Positions 1 to 9,652 of a stretch of DNA of 64,000 nucleotides are shown here, in pieces (the stretch's first letter is position 1; each line of letters opens with the position of its first letter). The stretch is from contig NZ_CP134771.1 of NCBI RefSeq assembly GCF_031880315.1, positions 2,356,001-2,420,000 on the forward strand, in the 5' to 3' direction. The position numbers were made by a program, and so were the translations under genes. This DNA comes from Pseudomonas baltica. GTDB lineage: Bacteria > Pseudomonadota > Gammaproteobacteria > Pseudomonadales > Pseudomonadaceae. Below the pieces are notes generated by a model that saw nothing but the letters and a program-made list of their open reading frames with translations, ran no database searches and had not been told where the DNA came from.

Positions 1-596
1 ACCTGGCCAAGCAATGGACCACTGACCCTGCCATCGTCGAGATCGAGCCCGAGAACGTCGCAAGCGACACCGTCGAGCAGCATGTCTATGCCGTGGCCGG
101 GGCCGACAAGTACCGCCTGCTGTACAACCTGGTGACCCAGAACAACTGGGAACGGGTAATCGTCTTCGCCAACCGCAAGGACGAAGTGCGCCGTATCGAA
201 GAGAAACTGGTACGCGACGGCGTCAATGCCGCGCAGCTGTCGGGGGATGTGCCGCAACACAAACGCATCAAGACCCTGGAAAACTTCCGCGAAGGCCGCA
301 TCAGTGTATTGGTGGCCACCGACGTGGCAGGCCGCGGTATTCACATCGACGGCATCAGCCATGTGATCAACTTCACCCTGCCGGAAGTCCCGGATGACTA
401 CGTGCACCGTATCGGTCGTACTGGTCGGGCGGGCGCCAGCGGCGTGTCGATCAGCTTTGCCGGAGAAGACGACTCCTACCAGCTACCGTCCATCGAGGCG
501 CTGCTGGGACACAAGATCAGCTGCGAAACGCCGCCGGCCGAGTTGCTCGTGCCGGTGGAGCGCAAGCGCCCCGCAACGCCCGCCGCAGACGCCTGA
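1..596 (+). CDS. rhlB: DEAD-box ATP-dependent RNA helicase RhlB, C-terminal part
   Basis: The reading frame is open from the left edge (first full codon at base 3), so the start and the N-terminal RecA domain lie outside the window. About 197 residues remain. They hold the second helicase domain: motif [13 protein letters not shown], motif [11 protein letters not shown] and motif [12 protein letters not shown]. These bind RNA and ATP in DEAD-box proteins. The short tail after motif VI ([18 protein letters not shown]) is basic and Ala/Pro-rich, as in RhlB-like helicases, which unwind RNA during mRNA decay. It converges on moaE with a short palindrome between them. The DEAD-box class is certain; the RhlB name rests on the tail and on recalled Pseudomonas synteny. 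Confidence 0.85.
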   Translation, partial: LAKQWTTDPAIVEIEPENVASDTVEQHVYAVAGADKYRLLYNLVTQNNWERVIVFANRKDEVRRIEEKLVRDGVNAAQLSGDVPQHKRIKTLENFREGRISVLVATDVAGRGIHIDGISHVINFTLPEVPDDYVHRIGRTGRAGASGVSISFAGEDDSYQLPSIEALLGHKISCETPPAELLVPVERKRPATPAADA

Positions 597-604
597 TTCC
601 AACC

Positions 605-651
605 TGTAGCGACGGGCCTGATACAGCGTCGGGGGCAAGCCCCTCGCTACA
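605..651. repeat. Palindrome between convergent rhlB and moaE
   Basis: TGTAGCGA at 605 is mirrored by TCGCTACA ending at 651, with GC-rich internal arms. It sits just past the rhlB stop and just before the moaE stop. It resembles the short REP-type palindromes common downstream of Pseudomonas genes and could act as a bidirectional 3' end. There is no T-run, so it is not a classical intrinsic terminator. Confidence 0.5.
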
Positions 652-658
652 CGGGCGG

Positions 659-1108
659 TCAGTCCCAGCGCCTGGCCGCAGCCTTGTCGCTGTCCCGCCC
701 CTCGACCCAACGCGGGCCATCGGCGGTGTCTTCCTTCTTCCAGAACGCGGCGCGGGTCTTGAGATAGTCCATCACAAAGTCGCACGCCTCGAACGCCGCC
801 TGCCGGTGCGCGCTGGCGACACCGACGAAGACGATAGGCTCACCCGGCGCCAGTGCCCCGATCCGATGCAACACCTCTACCCTGAGCAGCGGCCAGCGCT
901 GCTCGGCTTCGACGACGATCTTCGCCAAGGCCTTTTCAGTCATCCCGGGGTAGTGCTCGAGGAACATCCCGCGCACATCCAGGCCATCGTTGAAGTCACG
1001 CACATAGCCCACGAAGCCGACGACGGCGCCCACGCCCGTATTGGCGGCGTGCAACGCGTTGAGCTCGGCTCCGGGATCGAACACGGCACTCTGCACCCTG
1101 ATCGCCAT
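659..1108 (-). CDS. moaE: Molybdopterin synthase catalytic subunit MoaE
   Basis: 149 residues, the usual MoaE length, starting MAIRVQSAVF at 1108. MoaE works with thiocarboxylated MoaD to insert the dithiolene sulfurs into cPMP, making molybdopterin. Seen here are the conserved LHRIG segment, SAHR, and the active-site stretch YLKTRAAFWKKE with the two catalytic lysines, followed by a WVEGRD tail. An upstream in-frame ATG at 1147 would place the start inside moaD; the 1108 start leaves one base after the moaD stop, typical of a translationally coupled pair. It is the last gene of the minus-strand moaC-moaD-moaE run. Confidence 0.93.
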   Translation of the reverse strand: MAIRVQSAVFDPGAELNALHAANTGVGAVVGFVGYVRDFNDGLDVRGMFLEHYPGMTEKALAKIVVEAEQRWPLLRVEVLHRIGALAPGEPIVFVGVASAHRQAAFEACDFVMDYLKTRAAFWKKEDTADGPRWVEGRDSDKAAARRWD

Positions 1109-1109
1109 C

Positions 1110-1352
1110 TCAGCCCCCTGTGACGGTAGGGAAAAACGCCACTTCATCGCCGGGTGTCAGCGGCTCCCCTAGCCCGCACAGCTCTTCATTGCGCGCGCAC
1201 ATGAGAGTGCGCTCGCCCAACAGCGTGCGATCGCCCCGGCCAAGCAAATGCTCGCGCAAAGCACCGACCGTGGCAAAGTCGCCCTCGACGACCTCCTCCC
1301 CCAGCCCCAGCGCTTCACGGTAACGGGCGAAATACAGCACCTTGATGCTCAC
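1110..1352 (-). CDS. moaD: Molybdopterin synthase sulfur-carrier subunit MoaD
   Basis: 80 residues with a ubiquitin-like beta-grasp pattern, starting [13 protein letters not shown] and ending [10 protein letters not shown]. The terminal Gly-Gly is the signature of the sulfur carrier, which is adenylated and thiocarboxylated there before it donates sulfur to MoaE. The start is a GTG whose bases overlap the moaC stop (four-base overlap 1349-1352), so translation is probably coupled. A longer open frame upstream runs antiparallel through moaC coding sequence and is not believed. Confidence 0.92.
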   Translation of the reverse strand: MSIKVLYFARYREALGLGEEVVEGDFATVGALREHLLGRGDRTLLGERTLMCARNEELCGLGEPLTPGDEVAFFPTVTGG

Positions 1353-1822
1353 AGCGGATCCGCCTGGAAATGCCCGCTCTTGCCACCGACTTTTTCCAGC
1401 AACTGGACCTGCTCGATGACCATGGCGCGGTCCACCGCCTTGCACATGTCGTAGATCGTCAGCGCGGCGACACTGGCGGCCGTCAGCGCTTCCATTTCGA
1501 CCCCGGTCTGCCCGGACAACTTGCAGCGCGCCACCACCCGCACTCGGTCGCTGCCTTCGGCACTGAGCTCGACCTTGACGCTGGACAGCATCAGCGGATG
1601 GCACAACGGGATCAGATCGGAAGTTTTTTTCGCCGCCTGAATGCCAGCGATACGCGCGACCGCAAAGACGTCGCCTTTGGGGTGGCCGCCGTCGACGATC
1701 ATCTGCAGGGTCTGCGGCAGCATACGAATGAAGGCCTGGGCCACGGCCTCGCGATGGGTCACGGCTTTATCCGTGACATCGACCATGTTGGCACGGCCTT
1801 GGGCGTCGAGATGAGTGAGCAC
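1349..1822 (-). CDS. moaC: Cyclic pyranopterin monophosphate synthase MoaC
   Basis: 157 residues, the standard MoaC length. MoaC converts the MoaA product 3',8-cH2GTP into cyclic pyranopterin monophosphate, the first committed molybdenum cofactor intermediate. Family motifs seen are the [13 protein letters not shown] block, GVEMEAL and MCKAVDR, which form the active-site pocket of the hexamer. It is the first gene of the moaC-moaD-moaE set on the minus strand. moaA is not in the window. Only a REPIN and a short spacer separate it from the end of phoH. Confidence 0.95.
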   Translation of the reverse strand: MLTHLDAQGRANMVDVTDKAVTHREAVAQAFIRMLPQTLQMIVDGGHPKGDVFAVARIAGIQAAKKTSDLIPLCHPLMLSSVKVELSAEGSDRVRVVARCKLSGQTGVEMEALTAASVAALTIYDMCKAVDRAMVIEQVQLLEKVGGKSGHFQADPL

Positions 1823-1908
1823 AATGAGTATTCCTGGGCAAGTCGGGGGATTTTACCCCCGATGCCAAGTCGATGCGAATCGTAAGATAGCGCCGGATCG
1901 AATGCCGA

Positions 1909-1970
1909 CTTCGCGGGCAAGCCTTGCTCCCACAGGCGTACACCCGTGGGAGCAAAGCTTGCTCGCGAAG
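1909..1970. repeat. REPIN (paired REP palindromes)
   Basis: CTTCGCGGGCAAGCCTTGCT at 1909 is mirrored by AGCAAAGCTTGCTCGCGAAG ending at 1970, each preceded or followed by a CCCAC/GTGGG core. This is the common Pseudomonas REP sequence in inverted pair form. Related copies occur at 4911, 18099, 32661, 36431 and 45578. Confidence 0.85.
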
Positions 1971-2008
1971 AGGCCATCCAACTCACCCTCACAGGCGAGC
2001 CAGGCTCG

Positions 2009-3403
2009 TTACAGATGCGACTCGGCGTATTCGGCCAGAATCGAGCGCGGTACCCCTTGCAGGGTGATATGCACGCCTTGCGGGAAATCCTTGAAGCGCT
2101 CCGTCAGATAGGTAAGGCCCGAGCTGGTGGCGGACAGGTAAGGCGTGTCGATCTGCGCCAGGTTGCCCAGGCAGATCACCTTGGAACCGCTGCCGGCACG
2201 GGTGATGATGGTTTTCATCTGGTGCGGCGTGAGGTTCTGGCACTCATCGATCAGAATCAAACTTTGCTGGAAGCTGCGGCCACGGATGTAGTTGAGCGAT
2301 TTGAACTGCAACGGCACTTTGCTGAGGATGTAATCGACGCTGCCATGGGTGTTCTCGTCATCCATGTGCAAGGCTTCGAGGTTGTCGGTGATGGCCCCCA
2401 GCCAAGGCTCCATTTTTTCCGCTTCGGTGCCCGGCAGAAAGCCGATTTCCTGGTCCAGGCCCTGCACGCTGCGCGTGGCGATGATGCGCCGATAGCGCTT
2501 GGTGACCATGGTCTGTTCGATCGCCGCCGCCAGCGCCAGGATGGTTTTACCCGAGCCGGCTGCGCCCGACAGGTTGACCAGATGGATATCCGGATCGAGC
2601 AAGGCGAACAGCGCCAGGCCCTGGTAGATATCACGCGGCTTGAGGCCCCAGGCTTCCTGGTGCAGCAAAGGTTCCTGGTGCATGTCGAGGATGAGCAGCT
2701 CGTCCGGCTTGACGCCCTTGACCCAGCCGACGAAGCCTTGCTCGTCGATGATGAACTCGTTCATGTGGACCGCTGGCAGCATTTCGGTGAGCTGTACACG
2801 GTGCCAGGTACGGCCGTGGTCCTGGCGGGTGTCGACCTTGGCGACACGATCCCAGAACGATCCGGTGAGGGTGTGATAGCCGCGCGACAGCAAGGACACG
2901 TCGTCGACCAGTTGATCGGTACTGTAATCTTCGGCCTCGATCCCGCACGCCCGGGCCTTGAGGCGCATGTTGATGTCTTTGGTGACCAGGATCACGCTGA
3001 GCTGCGGCTGTGCGGCATGCAGGTCGATCAACTGGTTGATGATGATGTTGTCGTTAAGGTGCTCGGGCAGCAGGCTGTCCGGTTCGGCACGCTTGTTCAT
3101 GAGGATCGACAGGAACCCCTTGGGGTCACCCTTGCCGCGCTGGATCGGCACGCCCTTTTCGACGTCCGCAGGGGAAGCTTCACCGAGGGTCTTGTCGATC
3201 AGGCGAATGGCCTGACGACATTCGGCAGCCACGGAATGCTTGCCGCTTTTAAGCTTGTCGAGTTCCTCCAGAACGGTCATCGGGATGGCGACGTGGTGTT
3301 CTTCGAAGTTGAGCAGCGCGTTGGGATCGTGAATCAGTACGTTGGTATCGAGCACATAAAGGATTGGCTGGGTGGAGGAAGTGCTGCGTCCTTGATCATC
3401 CAT
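2009..3403 (-). CDS. PhoH family protein: PIN domain fused to PhoH ATPase
   Basis: 464 residues in two parts. The N-terminal ~150 residues look like a PIN-type RNase domain (YVLDTNVLIHDPNAL, with further acidic positions downstream). The C-terminal half is a PhoH P-loop ATPase with Walker A GAAGSGKT near residue 277 and Walker B LILIDECQN. PIN-PhoH fusions (PhoH2/YlaK type) are described as RNA helicase/RNase proteins. The start at 3403 has AGGTGA nine bases upstream. The 339-base region upstream of it is non-coding and probably holds its promoter. Its substrate here is not known. Confidence 0.9.
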   Translation of the reverse strand: MDDQGRSTSSTQPILYVLDTNVLIHDPNALLNFEEHHVAIPMTVLEELDKLKSGKHSVAAECRQAIRLIDKTLGEASPADVEKGVPIQRGKGDPKGFLSILMNKRAEPDSLLPEHLNDNIIINQLIDLHAAQPQLSVILVTKDINMRLKARACGIEAEDYSTDQLVDDVSLLSRGYHTLTGSFWDRVAKVDTRQDHGRTWHRVQLTEMLPAVHMNEFIIDEQGFVGWVKGVKPDELLILDMHQEPLLHQEAWGLKPRDIYQGLALFALLDPDIHLVNLSGAAGSGKTILALAAAIEQTMVTKRYRRIIATRSVQGLDQEIGFLPGTEAEKMEPWLGAITDNLEALHMDDENTHGSVDYILSKVPLQFKSLNYIRGRSFQQSLILIDECQNLTPHQMKTIITRAGSGSKVICLGNLAQIDTPYLSATSSGLTYLTERFKDFPQGVHITLQGVPRSILAEYAESHL

Positions 3404-3742
3404 ACTCGGTCACCTGTGTGGGAGCCAGTCAACGCAGGACCTGAACGGTGCTGCGCCGCGAAGTAGCCGCCGAACGATGCCCTTGAGGCAGGGCACCACT
3501 AACCAGGTATGGTCCGGTTGAAGACGCCACCTGTGTTGCAGGTTTCGGCGGTCTGACGTCTTGATACCGCAAAACCCATGACGATAAAAAGCACTTTGAC
3601 ATTTTTTTGAAGTTTATTTGATGATGGGACGAATAGCGCTTGGCGTCAGCCCAAAGCGCCGCTACAGTCGGAAGTCCACCCCACCTGCACCGCCAGAATA
3701 TTTTTCTGCAAAAAACCGCGCACGCCATATGGAACGTGGCTT
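3404..3742. other. Intergenic region upstream of phoH-like gene
   Basis: No supported gene. The part nearer phoH has a GACGCC/GGCGTC-type hairpin near 3520-3570. The part near 3595-3625 is AT-rich (TGACATTTTTTTGAAG) and is the likeliest promoter region for the minus-strand phoH gene. No regulator site was recognised. Confidence 0.4.
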
Positions 3743-4858
3743 TCAGTCAAACTGATGGCACTCTTCCCAGGCAATTCCGCTTTCCACCGTCTGGTTCAGA
3801 ATCAACGGCACCGCCACCTTGGCGCGGTCCTGGACATCGTGAAAGGCAATGATCCCCTTGCGCCACAACAGCATCAACGTGATCACCCGATCCGCTGACT
3901 GCGCCGCAGTCAACTGGCCGTCTTCCGAGTCGATATTCCACAACGCCACCTGCAGCTGTTGCGCGGCAAAAAAGGCGCCGCTGTCGGCACGACGCTGTCC
4001 ATACGGAGGTCGGAACAACGGCACGAAACTGCCAGGCAATTGCGCCCGGACCAGCGCAACGCTGCGCTGGATCGAGTCTTTCCAGTCGTTCCACTGGCTG
4101 TGCGAGCGATACTGCCAGCCCTGCACGCCGACGCATTGATCGGCGTAGATGGCCTGCAGATCCTCGTCGGGCTGGTGATCGCGGCGCAGCTCGACGCTGT
4201 TGCCCAGCACGAAGAAGGTCGCCGACATCTTCTGCTTGCGCAGATAATCGGTCATCCAGTCGGTCCCGCCTGGGGCCAGGCTGGGACCGCCGTCGAAGGT
4301 GAGCAAGAACACCCGGTCCTTGAAATCATCGCCATTGCGCTCCTGATCGTTGAAGCGCGCCACCTCGCTGCTGATCTGCGGAAACAACGCTGCCATGTGC
4401 AGCAGCTCGTCGATGTAGTCGACGTTGAACTGCTTGCCGGGTATCAGCCACTTCGCATAAAAGGAATCGTTGGCCACCTGGAACGTCGCCGCTTCGCGAC
4501 GCAACGCGGTCTCATCCTCGATGAGGTAACAGAACGAGGCGTCCTGCTCGCAACTTTGTTGAGCGTTGTTGTAGTTTTCCCAAAGGCGATCCCACAGGCG
4601 CTGGCGCAGGGCGTTGATGGCCTCCATGTTGATCTGTCGCAGGTCCAGACGCTGGGCCAGAGCCTCCTCGCTCAGCAGCTCGGTATCGCTCAGTTCACGG
4701 GCGAAACCCAGTACTTCGGCACGCGAGGCGACGTCGAACAACACCGGGGTGGTGAGTGCCTCGGGCCAATTGGCCCGATCAAGCACGGCGGCCGGCGGTT
4801 CCGCGGCGGCGACGTTCAGGCAGATCAGTAAAGAAGCCAACGACAGGGCGAAACGCAA
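3743..4858 (-). CDS. NodB-like polysaccharide deacetylase with degenerate metal site
   Basis: The chosen start is a TTG at 4858, eight bases after GGAG; it gives 371 residues with a clean signal peptide (RFALSLASLLICLNVAAAE). An upstream ATG at 5002 would translate REP sequence and is rejected. The C-terminal half is a NodB homology domain: motif 1 reads TFDGGPS, motif 2 HSQWNDW, motif 3 FRPPYGQ, motif 4 LWNIDSEDG and motif 5 FHDVQ. In active enzymes motif 1 is TFDDGP and motif 2 HxxxH, so the metal-binding Asp and second His are replaced by Gly and Asn. The N-terminal ~150 residues are not recognised. It is probably periplasmic and may bind rather than deacetylate glycans. Confidence 0.8.
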   Translation of the reverse strand: MRFALSLASLLICLNVAAAEPPAAVLDRANWPEALTTPVLFDVASRAEVLGFARELSDTELLSEEALAQRLDLRQINMEAINALRQRLWDRLWENYNNAQQSCEQDASFCYLIEDETALRREAATFQVANDSFYAKWLIPGKQFNVDYIDELLHMAALFPQISSEVARFNDQERNGDDFKDRVFLLTFDGGPSLAPGGTDWMTDYLRKQKMSATFFVLGNSVELRRDHQPDEDLQAIYADQCVGVQGWQYRSHSQWNDWKDSIQRSVALVRAQLPGSFVPLFRPPYGQRRADSGAFFAAQQLQVALWNIDSEDGQLTAAQSADRVITLMLLWRKGIIAFHDVQDRAKVAVPLILNQTVESGIAWEECHQFD

Positions 4859-4910
4859 AAGCAGTTCTCCGGGTATATAAGGATCGGGTTCAGTGGCGCT
4901 TGAAATATCG

Positions 4911-4986
4911 TCTTCGCGAGCAAGCTTTGCTCCAACGGTGCAAACACATCCATTGTGGGGGCAAGGGTGCGCGGTCGGCGGCGAAG
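4911..4986. repeat. Degenerate REPIN upstream of deacetylase gene
   Basis: The left arm TCTTCGCGAGCAAGCTTTGC matches the other REP copies in the window. The right arm (GTGGGGGCAAGGGTGCGCGG, then GGCGGCGAAGAGG) is diverged. It lies between the divergent deacetylase and yaaA starts. Confidence 0.65.
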
Positions 4987-5104
4987 AGGCCGGTGCATTC
5001 ACCGCAACATTATTGCCCGATGCTAAAGCTTCTATCCCACCTATAGCTAGAGTTTGCGTGTCTATCTCCCTAGAATCCCGTCACGACCCGAAGGAGACAC
5101 CGAC

Positions 5105-5884
5105 ATGCTGATGGTGATATCACCCGCCAAGACCCTCGACTACGACACCCCGCCGACGACTCAGCGCTTCACCCAGCCGCAGTATCTGGACCACTCTCAG
5201 GAACTGATTGGCCAGTTGCGCGACCTCAGCCCGGCGCAGATCAGCGAGCTGATGCACCTCTCCGACAAGCTCGCCGGCCTCAATGCCGCGCGTTTCGGCA
5301 GCTGGAATCCGGCGTTCACCCTCGACAACGCCAAGCAGGCGCTGCTGGCATTCAAGGGCGACGTCTACACCGGTCTGGATGCCACCAGCCTCGACGAGCA
5401 GGCGCTGGACTACGCCCAGCAACACCTGCGCATGCTTTCGGGCCTCTATGGCCTGCTGCGCCCGCTCGACCTGATGATGCCGTATCGCCTGGAGATGGGC
5501 ACCAAACTGGCCAATGCGCGCGGCAAAGACCTCTACGCCTTCTGGGGCGAGCGCATCAGCGAGTGGCTCAACCAAGCCCTGGCCGCACAAGGCGACGACG
5601 TACTGCTCAACCTGGCTTCCAATGAGTACTTCAGCGCGGTCAAACGCAAGGCGCTACAAGCACGGGTGATCAATACCGAGTTTCGCGACCTCAAGAATGG
5701 CCAATACAAGATCATCAGCTTCTATGCAAAAAAAGCCCGGGGCTTGATGAGCCGCTTCGTCATTACCGAGCGCATAAACGATCCTGAACACCTCAAGGCA
5801 TTCGACAGCCAGGGCTACCGGTTCAACGCCAAGGACTCCACCGCCGACAATCTGGTGTTCCTGCGCGACCATCCCGACGAATAA
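5105..5884 (+). CDS. yaaA: Peroxide stress protein YaaA (DUF328/UPF0246)
   Basis: 259 residues, the usual YaaA length, starting [13 protein letters not shown] after a strong GAAGGAGA site. YaaA proteins limit intracellular iron and DNA damage during hydrogen peroxide stress; a DNA-binding activity has been reported. Conserved family segments seen are [35 protein letters not shown] and [11 protein letters not shown]. It stands alone, divergent from the deacetylase gene and followed by the long algD leader. An in-frame ATG 51 bases upstream lies before the ribosome-binding site and is not used. Confidence 0.92.
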   Translation: MLMVISPAKTLDYDTPPTTQRFTQPQYLDHSQELIGQLRDLSPAQISELMHLSDKLAGLNAARFGSWNPAFTLDNAKQALLAFKGDVYTGLDATSLDEQALDYAQQHLRMLSGLYGLLRPLDLMMPYRLEMGTKLANARGKDLYAFWGERISEWLNQALAAQGDDVLLNLASNEYFSAVKRKALQARVINTEFRDLKNGQYKIISFYAKKARGLMSRFVITERINDPEHLKAFDSQGYRFNAKDSTADNLVFLRDHPDE

Positions 5885-6711
5885 TCGCGACCGCTCATCG
5901 GCGTGGCCACCCGGGCACGCCGCCCTATTGCTGCAAAATCATCGTGCACAACCCCCAACTGACAGTTTCATGACGCCAAGTTAATATTACTGGTGCACTT
6001 GCTAATTGTATTAGCACTCGCACTTCACATTTTTTTTACCCTTTTCACCAAATATTTTTTAGTGCTGGCACAAAAATATCGCGACCCTCTAACCGCCCAA
6101 TTCTAAAGGACGAAACTGCCATTCATGGCTCATTGCCATTACTCAAAATAATCGTCGCGATGAAAAAAAATTCACCAGCGGTCATCCTGCTCAGGAACTT
6201 CATAGGGGATATGTCGCTCATACCACCCGTAACGATTCTCTTGCAGCGTGTGAGAGATGACGTACACAGCGACTCGCAAGGGCACCGGCGGCAGCGCCGG
6301 AAGAAGTTGACTCAGTCGATCCCAAACGGGTCGGCAGGTTATTCTCAGGAGAGAACGCACCCAATTATCCTCAGCATCTGGCCAAGCCCGAGCTGCACTA
6401 CAGAGCTCAAACATGACGTCTCAAGTGCTTGATTCACAAGGTATATAACCGGACTGAAAACACGTACAAGAATAACAACGAGATTAATTGTAATAAAGGC
6501 TGGCTACATTCTAGGGCGAGCCCGTGTTCTACGGGTCCTGAGCGCCCAACTTAGGTGCACCTTCTTGGGCACCGGGTTCTTAATTATGCCTGCGCCGTGA
6601 TTTGCAGCATTAAGTTGTTGCACTTTCGAGTGCCTGAAAACTGCTGGTTATTCAAACCCCCAGTCTGGCTCTGTCAGTAGAGCTGGCGTGATAAACAATG
6701 AGGTGAATGCG
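5885..6711. other. Long algD upstream region and leader
   Basis: 827 bases with no convincing gene. The first part is AT-rich (about 5985-6180), which is unusual for this window and typical of a regulatory region bent or bound by nucleoid proteins. An AlgU-type promoter is at 6194-6222. If it is used, the algD mRNA has an untranslated leader of about 480 bases. P. aeruginosa algD also has a long upstream region bound by AlgR, AlgB and AmrZ; I could not find confident copies of those sites here. A minus-strand open frame (6172-6414) overlaps the promoter and is not accepted. Confidence 0.6.
6194..6222 (+). promoter_or_regulatory. AlgU (sigma-22/RpoE-type) promoter for algD
   Basis: GGAACTT at 6194-6200 is followed by 17 bases and TCATA at 6218-6222. 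The P. aeruginosa algD promoter has GGAACTT-N17-TCCTA as I recall it, so both the -35 and the spacing match. It points toward algD, 490 bases ahead. Transcription would then depend on envelope-stress release of AlgU from MucA. Confidence 0.65.
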
Positions 6712-8028
6712 ATGCGTATCAGCATCTTTGGTCTGGGTTATGTCGGTGCAGTCTGCGCCGGTTGCCTTTCTGCACGTGGTCACGACGTTGTTGGCGTGGA
6801 TGTCTCCAAAGCCAAGATCGATCTGATCAATAACGGAAAATCGCCAATTGTTGAACCGGGTCTGGGAGAACTTCTGGAACAAGGGATCAAGAAGGGCAAC
6901 CTGCGCGGTACAACTGACTTCGCCGAAGCCATCCGCGCTACTGACCTTTCCATGATCTGCGTGGGAACCCCTAGCAAGAAGAACGGCGACCTGGAACTCG
7001 ACTACATCGAATCCGTCTGCCGCGAAATCGGCCTGGTACTGCGTGACAAAGCGACCCGCCACACCGTCGTGGTGCGCAGCACCGTGCTGCCGGGCACCGT
7101 CAAGAATGTGGTGATCCCGATTCTCGAAGACTGCTCGGGCAAAAAAGCCGGTGTCGACTTCGGCGTCGCGGTCAACCCTGAGTTCCTGCGTGAAAGCACG
7201 GCGATCAAGGACTACGACAAGCCGCCGATGACCGTTATCGGTCAACTCGACCAGGCTTCAGGCGATGTCCTGCAGGCGCTGTACGAAGAACTCGACGCTC
7301 CGATCATCCGCAAGGACATCGAAGTGGCCGAGATGATCAAGTACACCTGCAACGTGTGGCACGCCACCAAGGTCACCTTCGCCAACGAAATCGGCAACAT
7401 CGCCAAGGCGGTCGGCGTCGATGGTCGCGAAGTGATGGACGTGGTCTGCCAGGACAAGTCGCTCAACCTGTCCCAGTACTACATGCGCCCAGGCTTCGCT
7501 TTCGGTGGTTCTTGCCTGCCCAAGGACGTGCGCGCCCTCACCTACCGCGCCAGCTCGCTGGACGTCGAGGCGCCACTGCTCAACTCGCTGATGCGCAGCA
7601 ACGTGTCCCAGGTGCAGAACGCCTTCGACATGGTCAACTCCAAGGACAAGCGCAAAGTCGCCCTGCTGGGCCTGAGCTTCAAGGCCGGCACCGATGACCT
7701 GCGCGAAAGCCCGCTGGTGGAACTGGCCGAAATGCTGATCGGCAAAGGCTTCGACCTGAGCATCTACGACGCCAACGTCGAATACGCTCGCGTCCACGGC
7801 GCCAACAAGGATTACATCGAATCGAAGATCCCCCACGTCTCGTCCCTGCTCAACTCGGACTTCGACGCGGTGATCGCCCATTCCGACGTGATCATCCTCG
7901 GCAACCGTGACGAGCGCTTCCGTGCCCTGGCCAGCAACGTACCGGAAGGCAAGCAGGTCATCGACCTGGTCGGCTTCATGACCAAGACCACCGACGCCGC
8001 TGCCCGTACCGAAGGCATCTGCTGGTAA
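6712..8028 (+). CDS. algD: GDP-mannose 6-dehydrogenase AlgD
   Basis: 438 residues starting MRISIFGLGYVGAVCAGC, with AGGTGA a few bases upstream. AlgD oxidises GDP-mannose with two NAD+ to GDP-mannuronic acid, the committed step and direct monomer donor for alginate. The N-terminal Rossmann motif GLGYVGAVCAG binds NAD. The catalytic cysteine lies in FGGSCLPKD. The C-terminal UDP/GDP-binding domain carries SFKAGTDDLRESP. It is the first gene of the operon, behind the AlgU-type promoter. An in-frame ATG 24 bases upstream is less well placed. Confidence 0.97.
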   Translation: MRISIFGLGYVGAVCAGCLSARGHDVVGVDVSKAKIDLINNGKSPIVEPGLGELLEQGIKKGNLRGTTDFAEAIRATDLSMICVGTPSKKNGDLELDYIESVCREIGLVLRDKATRHTVVVRSTVLPGTVKNVVIPILEDCSGKKAGVDFGVAVNPEFLRESTAIKDYDKPPMTVIGQLDQASGDVLQALYEELDAPIIRKDIEVAEMIKYTCNVWHATKVTFANEIGNIAKAVGVDGREVMDVVCQDKSLNLSQYYMRPGFAFGGSCLPKDVRALTYRASSLDVEAPLLNSLMRSNVSQVQNAFDMVNSKDKRKVALLGLSFKAGTDDLRESPLVELAEMLIGKGFDLSIYDANVEYARVHGANKDYIESKIPHVSSLLNSDFDAVIAHSDVIILGNRDERFRALASNVPEGKQVIDLVGFMTKTTDAAARTEGICW

Positions 8029-8135
8029 GTAAGGCTGGACCTGCGCGGGGCCTTCGGGCCCTGCGCATGCCTTGAACGATTCGGGCCAATCAATGACCCG
8101 TTATCACTGGCCCGATTCCCACATGGATGCAGATC

Positions 8136-9617
8136 ATGCAAAGGCTCAAGCACGGCCTACTCCAGGCTTCCGGTTGGATGTTTTACCTGGTGTTCCTGAT
8201 GGCCCTGGCGCTCATGCTGCCGGCCACCACTTTCGACCCCGCGTCGAAAGACTTCATTTTCCTGATTGGCGCCATTGGCATCTGGCGCTACTCGATGGGT
8301 GCAACGCACTTCGTGCGCGGCATGCTGTTCCTCTACGTGGTCTATCCGCACCTGCGGCGCAAAGTGCGCAAGCTGGGTGACGATGCCGACCCGTCCCACG
8401 TATTCCTGATGGTCACCAGCTTCCGTATCGACGCCCTGACCACCGCTCAGGTGTACAGCTCGGTGATTCGCGAAGCCATCGACTGCGGCTACCCCACCAC
8501 TGTGGTTTGCTCGCTGGTCGAGATGTCCGACGAACTGCTGGTCAAGAGCCTGTGGCAGAAAATGGCCCCGCCTGACCGCGTTTCCCTGGACTTCGTGCGC
8601 ATCGCCGGTACCGGCAAACGCGACGGCCTGGCCTACGGTTTCCGCGCCATCTCGCGCCACCTGCCGGACGACGATGCAGTGGTTGCGGTAATCGACGGCG
8701 ATACCGTGCTGGCCGAAGGCGTAGTGCGCAAGACCGTGCCGTGGTTCCGCCTGTACGGCAACGTCGGTGGCCTGACCACCAACGAGTTCTGCGAAGTACG
8801 CGGCGGCTACATCATGAGCGAATGGCACAAGCTGCGTTTCGCCCAGCGCCACATCAACATGTGCTCCATGGCCCTGTCCAAGCGCGTGCTGACCATGACC
8901 GGGCGGATGTCGGTGTTCCGCGCCTCGGTGGTGACCAACCCGGAATTCATCGCCGACGTCGAAAGCGACTCGATCGACCATTGGCGTCTGGGCCGCTTCA
9001 AGTTCTTGACCGGCGACGACAAGTCCAGCTGGTTCAGCCTGATGCGCCTGGGCTACGACACCTTCTACGTACCGGATGCCAACATTCACACCGTTGAGCA
9101 CCCACCGGAAAAGAGCTTCCTCAAAGCCAGTCGCAAGTTGATGTACCGTTGGTACGGCAACAACCTGCGGCAGAACTCCCGAGCGCTGGGCCTGGGCGTA
9201 GGACGCCTGGGGCTGTTTACCTCCGTGGTCTTGTTCGACCAGCGTGTTTCGATGTGGACCAGTCTGTTGGGGCTCACGGCGTCAATCATCGCCAGCCTCA
9301 TGTATGGCATCAACTTCCTGTTGGTTTACCTGTTGTGGATCGGCATCACCCGTTTGATCCTGACCGTCATGCTGCTGTGCTCCGGGCACAAGGTCGGGCC
9401 GGCTTACCCAATGATTCTGTATTACAACCAGATCGTCGGCGCCATGATGAAAATCTACGTTTTCTTCCGCCTCGACAAGCAATCCTGGACGCGTCAGCCC
9501 ACCTCGCTCAAGCGTGATCTCGCCAGCTTTCAACAATGGTTCAACACCTGGTCCTCCCGGACCATGACCTTCTCGGCCGCCAGCATCTTCGTTGCTGTGC
9601 TGTTCGTGATGGTCTGA
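8136..9617 (+). CDS. alg8: Alginate polymerase, glycosyltransferase Alg8
   Basis: 493 residues from the ATG at 8136 ([10 protein letters not shown]); an in-frame ATG at 8127 would add three residues. Alg8 is the inner-membrane family 2 glycosyltransferase that polymerises mannuronate from GDP-mannuronic acid together with Alg44. Two N-terminal membrane segments (about residues 10-60) precede a cytosolic GT domain with the DxD motif VIDGDT and the acceptor-site region [11 protein letters not shown]. Several membrane helices follow in the C-terminal third. It lies 107 bases after algD and is part of the same operon. Confidence 0.96.
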   Translation: MQRLKHGLLQASGWMFYLVFLMALALMLPATTFDPASKDFIFLIGAIGIWRYSMGATHFVRGMLFLYVVYPHLRRKVRKLGDDADPSHVFLMVTSFRIDALTTAQVYSSVIREAIDCGYPTTVVCSLVEMSDELLVKSLWQKMAPPDRVSLDFVRIAGTGKRDGLAYGFRAISRHLPDDDAVVAVIDGDTVLAEGVVRKTVPWFRLYGNVGGLTTNEFCEVRGGYIMSEWHKLRFAQRHINMCSMALSKRVLTMTGRMSVFRASVVTNPEFIADVESDSIDHWRLGRFKFLTGDDKSSWFSLMRLGYDTFYVPDANIHTVEHPPEKSFLKASRKLMYRWYGNNLRQNSRALGLGVGRLGLFTSVVLFDQRVSMWTSLLGLTASIIASLMYGINFLLVYLLWIGITRLILTVMLLCSGHKVGPAYPMILYYNQIVGAMMKIYVFFRLDKQSWTRQPTSLKRDLASFQQWFNTWSSRTMTFSAASIFVAVLFVMV

Positions 9618-9652
9618 GCCGGAACCCAATGGATTAAGTAGGAATAATCGCC

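Noticed and set aside
6070..6090. Possible RpoN promoter (TGGCAC followed by TATCGC)
   Set aside because: The GG and GC elements are 12 bases apart instead of the strict 10.
6172..6414. Minus-strand 80-codon open frame upstream of algD
   Set aside because: It overlaps the AlgU-type promoter, has a poor ribosome-binding site and matches no family I know.
6133..6432. Plus-strand 99-codon open frame in the algD leader
   Set aside because: It runs through the promoter and has no plausible domain; the leader is better read as regulatory.
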